This document shows positions 35,985 through 46,447 of a stretch of 64,000 nt of DNA, in pieces. The notes below the pieces were generated by a model, which saw only the letters and a list, made by a program, of their open reading frames with translations, searched no databases and was not told the origin of the DNA. The stretch is taken from the NCBI GenBank assembly GCA_946807835.1, contig OX327697.1, positions 17,680,001 to 17,744,000 on the forward strand, read 5' to 3'. Positions within the stretch are counted from its first letter, which is position 1. Every line of letters begins with the position of its first letter. The position numbers and the translations under genes are program-made. Source of the DNA: Ailanthus altissimus (lineage: Eukaryota > Streptophyta > Magnoliopsida > Sapindales > Simaroubaceae).

Positions 35985-38019
35985 ACTTAAAATTTTACTT
36001 TGAACTTGATTTTATTCACAGGTATTTGAAAAAAAAAATTACAAACATATTCAGAATTTTGTTTATTTACTTTAGTAGTTATGTTTAATTATTTTATTTG
36101 ATATTATTCTACCTTTACTTAACAATTGGAATATTTTACATTTATGATAATCATAACTTCAAATTCACAATACTATAATTTTAAAGAAAGCTATTATGAT
36201 AATAAACTTGCGTTAGAATATGACCGGTCAATTTACAAACAAGTACGTCCAATATTCATCGATATGCATCAATATGTTTATATATCAGCAATAATATATA
36301 ATGGTAATAACCATCAAATGCTTTATGCTTATTGAATGTGCATACAAATAAATAATACGGTAATTATCATCTGACTAATAAAATTTTAGTCATCTCATAA
36401 CTGGCAATAAAAATTACTAGACTGTCATATTCTGTTACAGTTCGTTTCAATTTGTACCTCGTTATTATAATTCTATCAGTTATTGGAAAGTTTGTTAACA
36501 ATATCATTAAAAATCTATTTTTACCCTTATCAATGTAATAATTCATAAATAGAACATTTTTGGCTTTCAAAATGATCATGTTTAAAGAAAGCAAGCATTT
36601 ACTTTTTATAATTACGGTCCTAATTTGACACTTTTCTAATGCACCTTTGGTCCCCAAGCAAGTGCTTTTAATTTGATTTTGTGGAAAAGACGATTTTACT
36701 TTTGCATCAGTAAACTTAAACTAATTTATATATGATACAAAATTAAAATGAATTATAGTAAAATGTAACAATTCAATACTTATTATAACCAGTTGTGATA
36801 TGACCCGAACTTTAATAGCTGAAAAATAATTAACCTAAATCATAACAGACTACTAATTAATTTAATCTTTTGCATTTAAGTTTACTGATTTACACCCTCC
36901 TACGTTATTGTGGTTTAATGTAACAAAGAATATGCTACTATTTTATATTCTTTTTTTTTTCAAATTAAATATTTTTGTATTACTGTATATAAGCAGCCGG
37001 GAATTTCAATAACGTAGTATAGTCAACTTGACTATATCATATATATTGGTCATATTTGTAAGGTTATAACGGGTAAATGATAACTCGACCTTTAAAGTTT
37101 AGTTAAAGAGATGTTTCCAAAAAAAAAAGTTTAATTAAAGGGATATTTTGACGATTAAACACTTGTAAAATATTCATTTATTATTATATCTTAATGACAT
37201 AAGCAAATGAACGTAGTTATGTCAAGAAAATAAAAGAAGAGACGTTTAAATAGACAAAATTCATTAATAAAAGGGTCTTGTCGGGTATTTTAAAAACTAT
37301 AGATACTTGTAAAGGGATGTTTAGGCGGTACTTTAAGGTCTACTTGACCTTTACCCTATTATAAGAACAAAATTTATTTAGAATTTTACAACACTTAAAA
37401 ATATAATTTAGAAGACACTGATTAATTAAAAGTTATTATTTTAAAAGCTACAATCTTAAAAAAAAAAAAGAGTTGTATTTGATTAAAAAAATTTAATAAA
37501 AAAGAAAAAATAACTGTTTAGGTGTCAGAGGAGAGAATTTGAATGTTTGATTGGAGAAACCGGGGAGGAATATGTGATATTGTTTTTCAGGAATCTGGGT
37601 ATTGTCGTTTCTGTTTAATGTATGGTTATTTCTTTAAAAGGAAATTGCAGAAGCTCAAGGCAAATTGAAAGTTAAATACATAGTCATGTGGTGTATGCTT
37701 CTTTGTTTAAATTTTCACCTACTGATTTCTTTCGGGTTGGGAATTGTTTGTGGCTGATTGAAATGTGTTGTTGGATTTGGTTACTTGGGATTTTTCTTTT
37801 TTTGATATTTATAGGCTTTGCTTTGCTGCACATGCAATTTGTGTTGCTTTACTTTTTCATTCATTGGATTTGCTACGAAATCCTGATGGATTTTCTGGTT
37901 TATTGCGGGACGCTTTGTTTTTGGTTTGCGTGTTCAAAATTGTGAAAATATCTGGGCGGCGAAGAAAAAGAGAGTCAAGTCAAGAATTCAAAGAGAGATG
38001 TTTGTGTTTGAGGGCATCA
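35985..38019. other. AT-rich spacer; gene-like but unassigned sequence after 37520
   Basis: 35985-37500 has nothing I can identify; the frames at 36126 (+) and 36367 (-) lack motifs. From 37520 to 38019 the composition changes to T-rich with GAGGAGAGAATTTG, TTTTTCAGGAATCTGG and GGAAATTGCAGAAGCTC words, similar to plant UTR or intron sequence with a possible acceptor (TTTTTCAG). The two overlapping frames at 37688-38049 are hydrophobic and cysteine-rich but match no family I know. This may be part of an untranslated or spliced transcript. Confidence 0.3.
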
Positions 38020-38176
38020 TCGTTAACTTTCTTTAGTAAAATAGAATGATGCCAAAATAGCAATCCAACTGTAAAAGCAAATGATAATGTTCTGAATCAC
38101 ACATATTACTAAAAGGAAAAACTCTTAGTAATGTATATAAAGTAGCGAGTGGGGGCTTGGCTTAGCATTGCTCAAT
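38020..38176 (-). repeat. Inverted duplication, right arm
   Basis: It is the reverse complement partner of 34962-35112. In + orientation it contains GTATATAAAGTAGCGAGTGG, a TATA-like word preserved in both arms. Confidence 0.75.
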
Positions 38177-38200
38177 ATGCTATATTAACATGCATTTAAA

Positions 38201-38332
38201 AGCTCACAGTTTAGTTGGTTGAGCATCTCTAAGCTCATATTCTCATTTGAGTTTGAATCTCCGCTCATTCAAATGGTGTATGTAAGAATATATATGTGTA
38301 TAATTCTTAAAAAAAAAAAAGCTCATAGTTTA
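38201..38332 (+). mobile_element. Short tRNA-derived SINE-like element
   Basis: GTTTAGTTGGTTGAGCATC resembles a tRNA box A region and GAGTTTGAATCTCC, about 35 bases later, resembles box B. A poly(A) tail of about 12 follows at 38309-38320. The 13-mers AGCTCACAGTTTA (38201-38213) and AGCTCATAGTTTA (38320-38332) flank it with one mismatch, as expected of a target duplication, although the left one overlaps the box A region. Head plus A-tail plus flanking repeat fit a young, small SINE. Confidence 0.55.
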
Positions 38333-38929
38333 ATAAACTATATAGTTTATCATATAAATAATTTTTGAATATATATTAAGATTTTATATTATATTATAAA
38401 TTATGTAAAAATTATGAATTAATTAAATAATACCACATCATTCTATTAATTATTATACAATGATTTGCTAATCCACTATATCATTTCTCATATATATATA
38501 TATATATATGAAAGGCAAAAAATAGGGTTTTTATCCCGAGTTTCTACTCCGAACGTGATAAGAAATCCGGTGAAACTGACTGGGGAATGTGATTGAATCT
38601 GGTGAATGGAAGGCGACCCGACCCCATGCATTGTGGAGTTGTCTGAAAGCAACTTTGAAAAGTGGAGAAAAAAGAGAGAATCTTTGGTGGAACTAATGAC
38701 TCCTCCTTCTATTCTATGTACTTATCCGCATTTGTATACTTGTATTTGTGTGTTCAATCAGTTGTTTCCTATCAAAAGAGCTCAAAAAATCATCAAATTG
38801 GAAAAAAAAAAAAGTACAAATACAATGAGTTGGCGTTGGAGTTGGAGTTTGAGAAAGTAACATATACTTGAGATCTTTTTGCTTTGTTAAACTTATCTCA
38901 ACACAAACACAACGCTACCTTTTTCTCTG

Positions 38930-39203
38930 ACTTTTCTGACGTCCTACTTTTGCTTTTCCATTATTAAACATATCAAATTATACCCACCATTTCTCTCTCT
39001 TTCTCCTTTTCTTTGCTTTAACTTCATTAAATTTGTCTTGCGAAAACAAAGATACCCAGAAGCCAGTTATGGTGTTTTTTGTCTTGTAATGATCAGCCAT
39101 ACAAAGTAAAGCACTACTGCTGAGGCTGAAGCACATGTGTCTTCAATTTCTATCAAAGCATCCACAAAGCATCCAAAGAAGTTTAGCTTCGTATTGGGTG
39201 ATG
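38930..39203 (+). other. Possible non-coding first exon (hypothesis)
   Basis: A pyrimidine-rich patch (CTCTCTCTTTCTCC, about 38993-39006), typical of plant transcription start regions, is followed by 200 bp of less AT-rich sequence ending GGGTGATG/GTATGTTTCT, a good donor site at 39203/39204. If used, the intron could run to the acceptor-like CATATGCAG at 49111-49119 before the zinc-finger gene, which would place the gypsy element inside it. This is inference only; an independent transcript is equally possible. Confidence 0.2.
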
Positions 39204-39665
39204 GTATGTTTCTCACTATCTTTGTCTTTGTACGGGTGATCTATACTTGCTGCTCTTTCTCTAAAGTTCTGCTATTTCTTGCTTTTATGTGGCCTTGTTT
39301 TTTTCTTTTTTATTTTTTTGGCTATTAACGTGTAATGAATGTACATATACACACATGTTTTGCTCCTACTTTGAATAGGAGAATTGACTTAATTTAATTT
39401 GAATTGTAACTAAACATGTTTTGGGAACATGAATTTTAGAAGATGGAAAGAGTGTTTTTCATGAAACTCCGTTGTGAGTTTCTTGAATTCTTATTTGTCT
39501 TTCAATGGAGGAGTTTTCATTCTTAGTCTCTCCGTACAGCCATCACCTACTGAGTTTCATATATGAAATACTTTGTCCAAACTTTTTCTGTCTTATTCGA
39601 ATGCAAGATCCCGTGGATTGTTAGTCAATTCTGGTCAGGTTCAGATATCAAATAAGGTCCAGTTC

Positions 39666-39666
<1 letters not shown>

Positions 39667-39703
<37 letters not shown>
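39667..39703. repeat. (TAA)n microsatellite
   Basis: About 12 uninterrupted trinucleotide units, producing a poly-isoleucine artefact in one frame. Confidence 0.95.
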
Positions 39704-39705
<2 letters not shown>

Positions 39706-40950
39706 AACAGAGTAACGAAAAAGAAATAGAACATGAGTTAGCTCATTATATTTTAAAGGTTTAACCCTTTAGATGGGAATAGAACATGAAGTCCAATTTT
39801 GATTCAGTAAAATTTTTATCTAGACTGACTGGGGTTGTTCCGTCGCCAGCTTAACGTGAAGGCATTCCCAGTTCATTCAAGTCTTCGATTACTCAATCAG
39901 AAATAAGTTTCCTAAGTTTGAGATTTCTGATCTGCAAGTTCCTCTATGAAATATTGATAGCAGCAAACAATTGTCATTTACTTTGCCCTACTGTTTAGTT
40001 AGTTGTGTATTTTTTGAGTCACTTAAGCTTTTCTTGCCCTACAAAATATTTTTTCTCTTGATTTTCTGAGCGACTGAAATTCAGGATTATGAGAAGTAGA
40101 AATTATTTTGTACCTAAAGCATATACCTGAAGATTTTAGAGTTATAGCTTTAAGTCAATCTTAATTCACAAGCAGATGAAGTATGACCCAGAGTTTCCTA
40201 CAAGTCCTATTATCTAGTGTCTCAAAGCAATTTTTTTTTTCTCTCGGTCCTAATTTTTGTTTTTTTTTCCTCTGGGTTCTATTTCTTCTTCGTTTTCTGT
40301 GTTTCAAATCTTATTGAAGAATAACGATTGAGTTGATAACAAATAACAACCCTGTGGAAACTGATCACTGGGGAATCCTAGTACTAATATTGTTCCTAAT
40401 GGAAGGCTCAACTCCTCCAACAATCAGGCCAAATGTAACAAACATTAAAACCCCTAGATTTCTCTAATATCACACTGGAAGGACTTGCCGCTTGTCTCCT
40501 TTCAAATGATATATAGACTGCTTTAAATACAGCAGCCTCGCCATTGGAATCCAGCTATTTGGCTTCCATATATTGCGTAGCCTAAGTCAAATGATAATCC
40601 TATTACACTTTCATGAACTCGAAACTCTCTCAGAAATAATATTAATATAATACAGCCTTCTAGTAAATCAAAGTTGAAGAATAAATCATGTTGAATGCCT
40701 TCCATGCCATTGCCATGGTATATGGCAATCTGCACCCCACCACATAATATAGTTTCTTGTTGAAGGCATGGCACTTCAGAATGTACGTTCCTAGTTCTAT
40801 TGCTGTTTGTCTCCCGAATGTACTGCCCGCTATTAGAAAGAGACCTACATTCTTGAAGCATCCTTTTCCAAGCCAATCACTTCTTTCATGTGTGAAGAAC
40901 TGGAGGTAGGCAAAGTTGGTTCAGTTCCATTCTAGGATTTTGTTCTAGTG

Positions 40951-41551
40951 GGTCTGTATTTAGATTAGTTCCTTCAGTTTTCAGTTCAATTTCAGTCCAA
41001 ATTGAAAAGTGAAAAACGAATCACAAAAAAAAAAAAAAAATTGGAAAAAAGAACTGAAATTAGTAGCGTATTTTATCAATAATATTCAGTTCTCACTTGC
41101 ACCTGATCAGAACTGTCAATTTGCAAAATAATAATAATACTAAAAGGGAAAATGCAGCATTTTGGTTGACCCCCAATTCCAAAGAGACCCACTTCGAAGC
41201 AGCTCTTTCCCTCCTTATCGTCCCCTTAGAAGCGTCAGTCACCGTCACACCATGACCCACGACCGATCATAGACTCCAGAACGTTGCCCAACATCCCCAC
41301 CAAACTAAACAGAGCCAATCAGCCGCCAATCTCCACACCGCCACACTAGTAACCATCAAACACAGCCCATTAAATTCTGATCTCCACAATGTTGCGGCAC
41401 ATCACCACAGAACCGAGAATCAAATTGAATCGGTTAATTTGATTTAATTTATATAGTCAGTTCCAACTGATTTTATTTTTTCTGGAATTAACAGTTCAGC
41501 TTCGAGTCTGTTCTGCAACGAACCAACTAGAATCCAATTTTTATCCAGACC
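40951..41551. mobile_element. hAT-like non-autonomous element with GC-rich passenger
   Basis: The ends GGTCTGTATTTAGATTAG and (inverted) GGTCTGGATAAAAATTGG form imperfect terminal repeats, and the inner flanks carry CAGTTTTCAGTTCAATTTCA and its partners, common in plant hAT derivatives. The centre (41160-41400) is much richer in C and G, with CCCCAC and CCGCC words, unlike anything around it. The flanking 8-mers match only weakly. No intact frame in the passenger. Confidence 0.45.
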
Positions 41552-41741
41552 TATAGAGAATAAAGTTGTTTCTCATCATATTTGCTTGCATGAAAAATGT
41601 GACAAATTAAACCTATGTCATAACGTAGAATTTCTTGACAAATGCTTGTGATTATTTTCTTATGCTTCTTTTATTCGTTATGATATCACTTTCACACTCT
41701 CTAATCGTTATTTTAGGTAGCGATAATTTGAAGTTAAAAAA

Positions 41742-41798
41742 GTAATAGTTGTATTACATTTACATAGTTTGTACATCACCAATCAAATAATGCATATA
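41742..41798. mobile_element. Left piece of a MITE split by the gypsy element
   Basis: AGTAATAGTTGTATTAC...ACATAGTTTGTAC here matches, inverted, the end at 48340-48382 (AAGTAATACTATAATTACAT...). The two pieces meet if the gypsy element and one ATATA are removed. Confidence 0.55.
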
Positions 41799-42127
41799 TG
41801 ACACAATGCGGAGGTGATAATAGATATCATTCTAGCATACGTTTTAAATACACAAGATAAAATACCTACAAAAGAGTAAAATAATTCTCGATTAAATTTT
41901 TTTTGAATATTATTGATAATTGATGAATAAAAAAATTAAAATTACAAGACTTTTTATAGTTAATAATTTAATACTAATTCTAATAAGAAAAAGAAGAAAT
42001 AATTCAATCTAACTAGGACATGATTTCTACTAAATTAAATAAATATAAAATCTAAATAACACATAAATTCTTAATTATATTCTAAATAGTATAAAGATTC
42101 TTAAATTGACTTGAATTTGTCACATCA
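41799..42127 (-). repeat. 3' LTR of the gypsy element
   Basis: On the minus strand it starts TGATGTGACAAATTCAAGTC after a purine tract at 42131-42142 (AGAGGGGGTG) and ends CATTGTGTCA. It is collinear with 47916-48256 at roughly 80-85 percent by eye, so the insertion is old. Confidence 0.85.
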
Positions 42128-42159
42128 ATTCACCCCCTCTTGAAAGAACTTGTCAATGA

Positions 42160-42600
42160 ATGAACCAGGTAAATAGCAACAGCCAAGACCATGTTATTTG
42201 TATAGATCTTGAACATTGAAATTCTTTTAGATTTGCATAATTATCTAGAAGATCGACCACATAAGTGTTAGCATTAATTTTTTATAGGATAGGAAATGCC
42301 TTAATCTTCTTTTGCTTTAGCTTGTTGTATTCACCAATAGAAAATCTTTTTTTTAATACACAAATGGACCATCACTTGATCTCCAACAAAAAAAAAAAAA
42401 TTGAATCGTTGTACTTATCTATTGTAATTTTGTACTTGTCTGTGACTTCTATTAATTTCTTCTTAACTTCATCATAGATATTGATTATTCTTTCTTTCAT
42501 ATGATCAACGATATGGTTCATGCCCAGAAGTCTTTATCTTCAACATATAAATTCTTTAAGTAATCAAAGCCAATAATCTCACTCTTCACTAAGGTTAATA
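42160..42600 (-). pseudogene. Gypsy integrase C-terminal remnant
   Basis: Minus-strand broken translation gives a VGDQVMVHL block, KKRFSIGEYNKLK, then KINANTYVVDLL: the GPY/F-like C-terminal region. Upstream (42540-42600) is a fragment of the segment just before integrase (EIIGFDYLKNLYVEDKDF). The zinc-binding and DDE catalytic part that should lie between, about 1 kb, is absent. Confidence 0.65.
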
Positions 42601-42659
42601 AAGTAGTTTGTCTACATAAAGTGTTAGCTACTTTATTTAATTGTCCAAATTTATGCTTA

Positions 42660-43168
42660 AGTGAGAAGGTAAACCTTTAAATCTAAGCAATCTATCTAGC
42701 ATGCATGTGATTTAGTTTAGATCTACTGTTGAGAAATTTGAGAGCTTGATGATCACTATTTTAGATAAATTTCTTTTGAATCAAATATGGTTTCTATTGT
42801 CATAGAGTACGAACAATTGCATACAACTCTTGTTCAGAAGTGGTTCACTTTTGTTTTGCTACACTAAGTTTCTTAGTAAAGAATGTTATTGGTCTACCTT
42901 CCTAAGATAAAATTGCTCCTATCCCAACTCCTAAAGCATCATAATTAACTTCAAATATTTGTTAAAGTTGGAAAGTGCAAGAGCTGGTGCAGTAGTTAAT
43001 TTTTCATTCAGTGTTGCAAAACTCTTTTCGACTTTATTAGACTAAACTAGCTGCTTTTGCTTCAAACAATTTGTAAATGGTGTAACTAAAGTGCTAAAAT
43101 CCTTTATAAAATGTTTGTAGAATGTCAGAGTCCATGAAAACTCCAAACATCTAAAATAGTTTTAAATG
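42660..43168 (-). pseudogene. Gypsy RT C-terminus and RNase H remnant
   Basis: Minus strand: FYKHFIKDFSTLVTPFT, then LNEKLTTAPALALSNF, then the RNase H region with HYL/FKRNL-like and LDRLLRFKG blocks. Multiple stops. It is separated from the main RT block by the solo LTR at 43174-44620. Confidence 0.65.
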
Positions 43169-43173
43169 TTGGC

Positions 43174-44620
43174 TAATACTGTGCAAATCTTAGCATAAAT
43201 ATATGCAAGTTTACGTATCGTATCAAGTAGTATAATAATATGAATCATATATCGTTCTCACAAAGACTTCTATAATTGAATCTCTTTATCAAATACTAAA
43301 ATTAATTATACTTAACTTTTATTCAAATAAAATTTAGAATTGAATAACCTAATTTATCTAACTATACTAAACTTATCCTAAATTTAAGCAATAAGCAAGT
43401 AAAGATATGAATTCACCAAGTTTAAGGAAATCTTGGGTTACAACTTATCCCCTAATACTTTATTGTACCTATTATTCTTTTATTTAATCCCTCAATAATG
43501 AATTGTTATTTAGAACTCTTTTACCATTATAAGCCTCTACCGATGTTCAGATAATCATATTTCATCATAATAACTACCTATATGTTTATGATAATCGGAA
43601 TAGATGAAACTCATTAAGAACAAGTCTATCAATACCATATATGCCAAATAGATATATTTTTCTCTTTTATGGAACTAATAGTTGTTACCCTATGATCATA
43701 TATCAAAATATCCTATACTAGATACATAAATCCTTATGTCAAGTTTATTATAGTTTCTCAAACAATCAATATATTGGCTAAATATAAAGAAAGCATTAAG
43801 CACAAGATAGAATGAACAATTCTTCTTTATTGAGTTCATAAAATAAGAGAGATAATAAAGTTTAACTACATATTAGTTTCAAAATTTGAACCCTAGATAA
43901 ATAAAGTTTATTTCATGATGAATTCAAGAGCATGAATTTTTGAATCACTTGAATCACTTGAATTTTTGAATCACATGGCCATAAAAACAAAAGAAAGAGA
44001 AGAAATTAAATAAGGTAGATGTCTTGAATCACTTCTCTCTCTCTCTTGCTTGCTACTTAATTTTTGTTCTTCAAACTTCAATCTTACTTTGATCTCTCTT
44101 GTTTTGTATTTTCTCTTGCTTGTTCATTGTTTTGGCTCCTAAAGAAGTCTTTTTATAGGCTCTAGTAACCTTAAAGGTTGGCTGCTTCTAATCTAAGATG
44201 AATTTTGAGTATAAAATTTTTTCTTTTTTTTCTTTAGTTACATGGGTGCCATAGTGCTGGTATTTGGGCGCTGTTGTGCTTAACTCTCTACTTCGAGCAC
44301 CATGGTGTTGGTGCTTGGGTGCCTCAGCACTGAGACCTAGGAATCAGTCTCTAAATTTTTGCTTGAGTTCTATAGTGGTGAGTACAGAGCGCCATAGCGC
44401 TAGGCTCTCTATCTTGGCACTGTAGCATTATTTGAAGAGCGCTGCGACCTTGGGCCTTTTTTTCAATTTCTTTTATTTTTGTCCAATTTTTTAGAATCTT
44501 CATACCATGGGGTTGAAAACCTATATTTTACCAATAAGCTCATAAATAGCCATATATTCATCTTAAAGAAAAATTCAAGTTTACGAAGATATAAGTAAAA
44601 GTCTTTATAAGACCTTATCA
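43174..44620 (-). mobile_element. Solo gypsy LTR nested in the RT region
   Basis: The RT reading ends at ...ICEWP (near 44626) and resumes at about 43168, so 1.45 kb of foreign sequence lies between. It starts TGATAAGGTCTTATAAAG on the minus strand and is collinear with the LTR at 16148-17450, including the GCGCT-rich box (44240-44460). Flanking 5-mers TTGGC (43169-43173) and TCGGC (44621-44625) differ at one base. No internal region: a solo LTR formed by LTR-LTR recombination. Confidence 0.75.
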
Positions 44621-44629
44621 TCGGCCATT

Positions 44630-45160
44630 CACAGATAACTTATACTTTGGCCTCATCAACTTTAATGCCTTGTGCACTTATGAAATTACTAAGGATGATT
44701 ACACTATTGATCATGAAGTTGCATTTCTTCAAGTTGACATATAGCTTCTTGTCTTGTAGAGTTGTTAAACTTATCTTAAGTGTTGTAAATACTCTTTTAT
44801 GTTACGACTATAGATTAAGATATCATCAAAGTAAACAACAACTTTGTTGATGAGAGGATGGAATACTTGGTTCATTAATTCTATAAAAGCCTTAGGTGTA
44901 TTTAAAAGGCTGAAAGGCATGACTAGCCATCCATATAGCCCCTCTATTATCTTGAAGGTTGTCTTCCACTCATCTTTGAGACGCATACATATTTGATGAT
45001 ACCTACTCTTCAAGTCAATCTTGGAAAACAATTGTGATCTAACTAACTTGTCAAGCATATTATCTAGTCAAAGTATTAGTAAAAGATACTTTCATAGTGA
45101 TCATGTTAATAGCTTTACTATCTAAATACATTCTCTAATTGCCATATTTTTTTTAATGTT
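44630..45160 (-). pseudogene. Gypsy reverse transcriptase remnant
   Basis: A 95-codon frame at 44771-45058 holds [21 protein letters not shown], a MPF block and the catalytic YFDDILIYS. The downstream part continues in another frame with DKKLYVNLKKCNF. Upstream residues of the RT are recognisable but broken. The YFDD motif (usual YVDD or YFDD in gypsy) is intact. Confidence 0.85.
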
Positions 45161-45639
45161 AATAACACGGGCACGACACATGGATTCATGATTTCTTTGA
45201 TCATCTCCTTCTTGGGTAAGTCACTCACTTGTTCTTGTAAGATCTTATACTCTTTGAGGCTTAAGTGATAATGTGGCAGATTTGGTAGGCTGGTTATAGT
45301 GTTTAATATTTCTCATAAGAGGTAGTCTAACTGATAATTATTTTACTACCAAGTCTTGAAACTCAAATAATAATGGTTGGACTAGTTTTATTTAGATTTT
45401 GATCCAACGTTGTGTTTTACTTGCTTAATTAATGCAAGTGTGCATTTCATGTTATCCTTATAGACCAAGTATGTGTTGTCTTTTCCCTTATACATTGTGT
45501 TCAAATCAAACTGTCATGGTCATCCAGGTAACATATGACACGCGTTTATATTAACAACATTATAGAGTACTTCAACTCTACTTTTCCAATGGAGAATGAA
45601 ATGCATCACTATTTTATTACTTTTATTTCCCTAACATTC

Positions 45640-46100
45640 TTTATCCAATTGATGTGATAGGGCGAATGATGTTTTTATGTCTTTAACTTCAACTTATTAG
45701 CCATGATTTTTGGAAACAATGCTCTTGCTGCTACCACAGTCGATTATCATATTATGTACTCTTTTATTAACTATGAACTTGGTCTTGAAGATGTTATGTC
45801 TCTGAGTTTCTTCTTTTCTTAGTGTATAAATTAATTGTTGTACCAATAGAGATACTCTTTTATCTTCATAGGTCTATTAAATCGAATCTTCTTTTTCTTT
45901 TTATTCGTTAAACTTATCACCTTTATGAAAGAGTTCTTTCTCATCATCACCGTGTTCTATTGCATAGGTTGTTAAATTAGTTGGTTGATGATTCCTGTTA
46001 AGACATTGGTTTGATGTAACCTGCTCTTTGCAATGCCAACATTTATCACCACGAGAAATTGTGTAGGGATTGTTGCTACTTTATTGTTCTTATATAGGAA
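45640..46100 (-). pseudogene. Gypsy protease and CCHC knuckle remnant
   Basis: A zinc-knuckle trace (KCWHCKEQ...QC) lies near 46020-46070. Protease region near 45690-45800 reads FKTKFIVNKRVHNMIIDCGS followed by SKSIVSK, with the active-site aspartate present and the usual DSG/DGG replaced by DCG. Confidence 0.6.
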
Positions 46101-46165
46101 GTTGGTTTTATTCTTTGCGATATGGTATTGTCCCATCAAATTCTTCATTGGAGCTTTTTCTCAGT

Positions 46166-46447
46166 CTAGAGTAGGCTTTTTTTCTTGAATGGACGTGTTG
46201 ATGTCATATTTTGAGATCCTATTTTCTCAAGTTGCATCCATACTTTTCTAGCTAATCGAATGGCGTGTTGTAGTACGTTAATTGGATGCATCCCAACTTT
46301 TTTTTCAATTTTAAGATGCAAGCCATCTAGGAATTGTCCAATAATTTGGTCATTTGTTTCATGTAACTCATTACAAGTTTCTAGTTTATGGAATTCAACA
46401 ACATATTCTTGCACAGTTTTAGGTCCTTGTCGACAGTTATTGTACAT
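46166..46447 (-). pseudogene. Gypsy gag remnant
   Basis: The 93-codon frame starts after RMYNNCRQGPKTVQEYVVEF and continues LETCNELHETNDQIIGQFLD, then GLHLKIEKKV. This is the retrotransposon gag domain (Gag_2/Retrotrans_gag type) that precedes the zinc knuckle. Frame is broken on both sides. Confidence 0.75.

Larger units (their letters stand above)
38333..40950. other. Low-copy gene-proximal-looking DNA without an intact gene
   Basis: There is a TA run at 38486-38508 and an 84-codon frame at 38606-38860 starting MEGDPTPCIVELSESNFEKW, which has more balanced amino-acid use than its neighbours but no family I recognise. A (TAA) microsatellite lies at 39667-39703. A 117-codon minus-strand frame at 40523-40876 is in an unusually GC-balanced stretch; again no domain. 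These could be exons or decayed gene pieces; nothing supports a complete gene. Confidence 0.3.

Noticed and set aside
37688..38049. Hydrophobic, cysteine-rich overlapping frames resembling membrane segments
   Set aside because: T-rich sequence gives phenylalanine, leucine and cysteine by composition alone; the second frame runs into the inverted duplication arm.
38606..38871. Two overlapping + frames starting MEGDPTPC and MEKKERIF
   Set aside because: No family recognised; they run into a poly-A stretch and a repetitive tryptophan/serine tail. At best a decayed first exon.
40523..40876. 117-codon minus-strand frame
   Set aside because: It has balanced amino-acid use and a single ATG but no known domain, no flanking gene signals, and no partner exon. 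Kept only as a note in the spacer entry. A protein search hitting a family would revive it.
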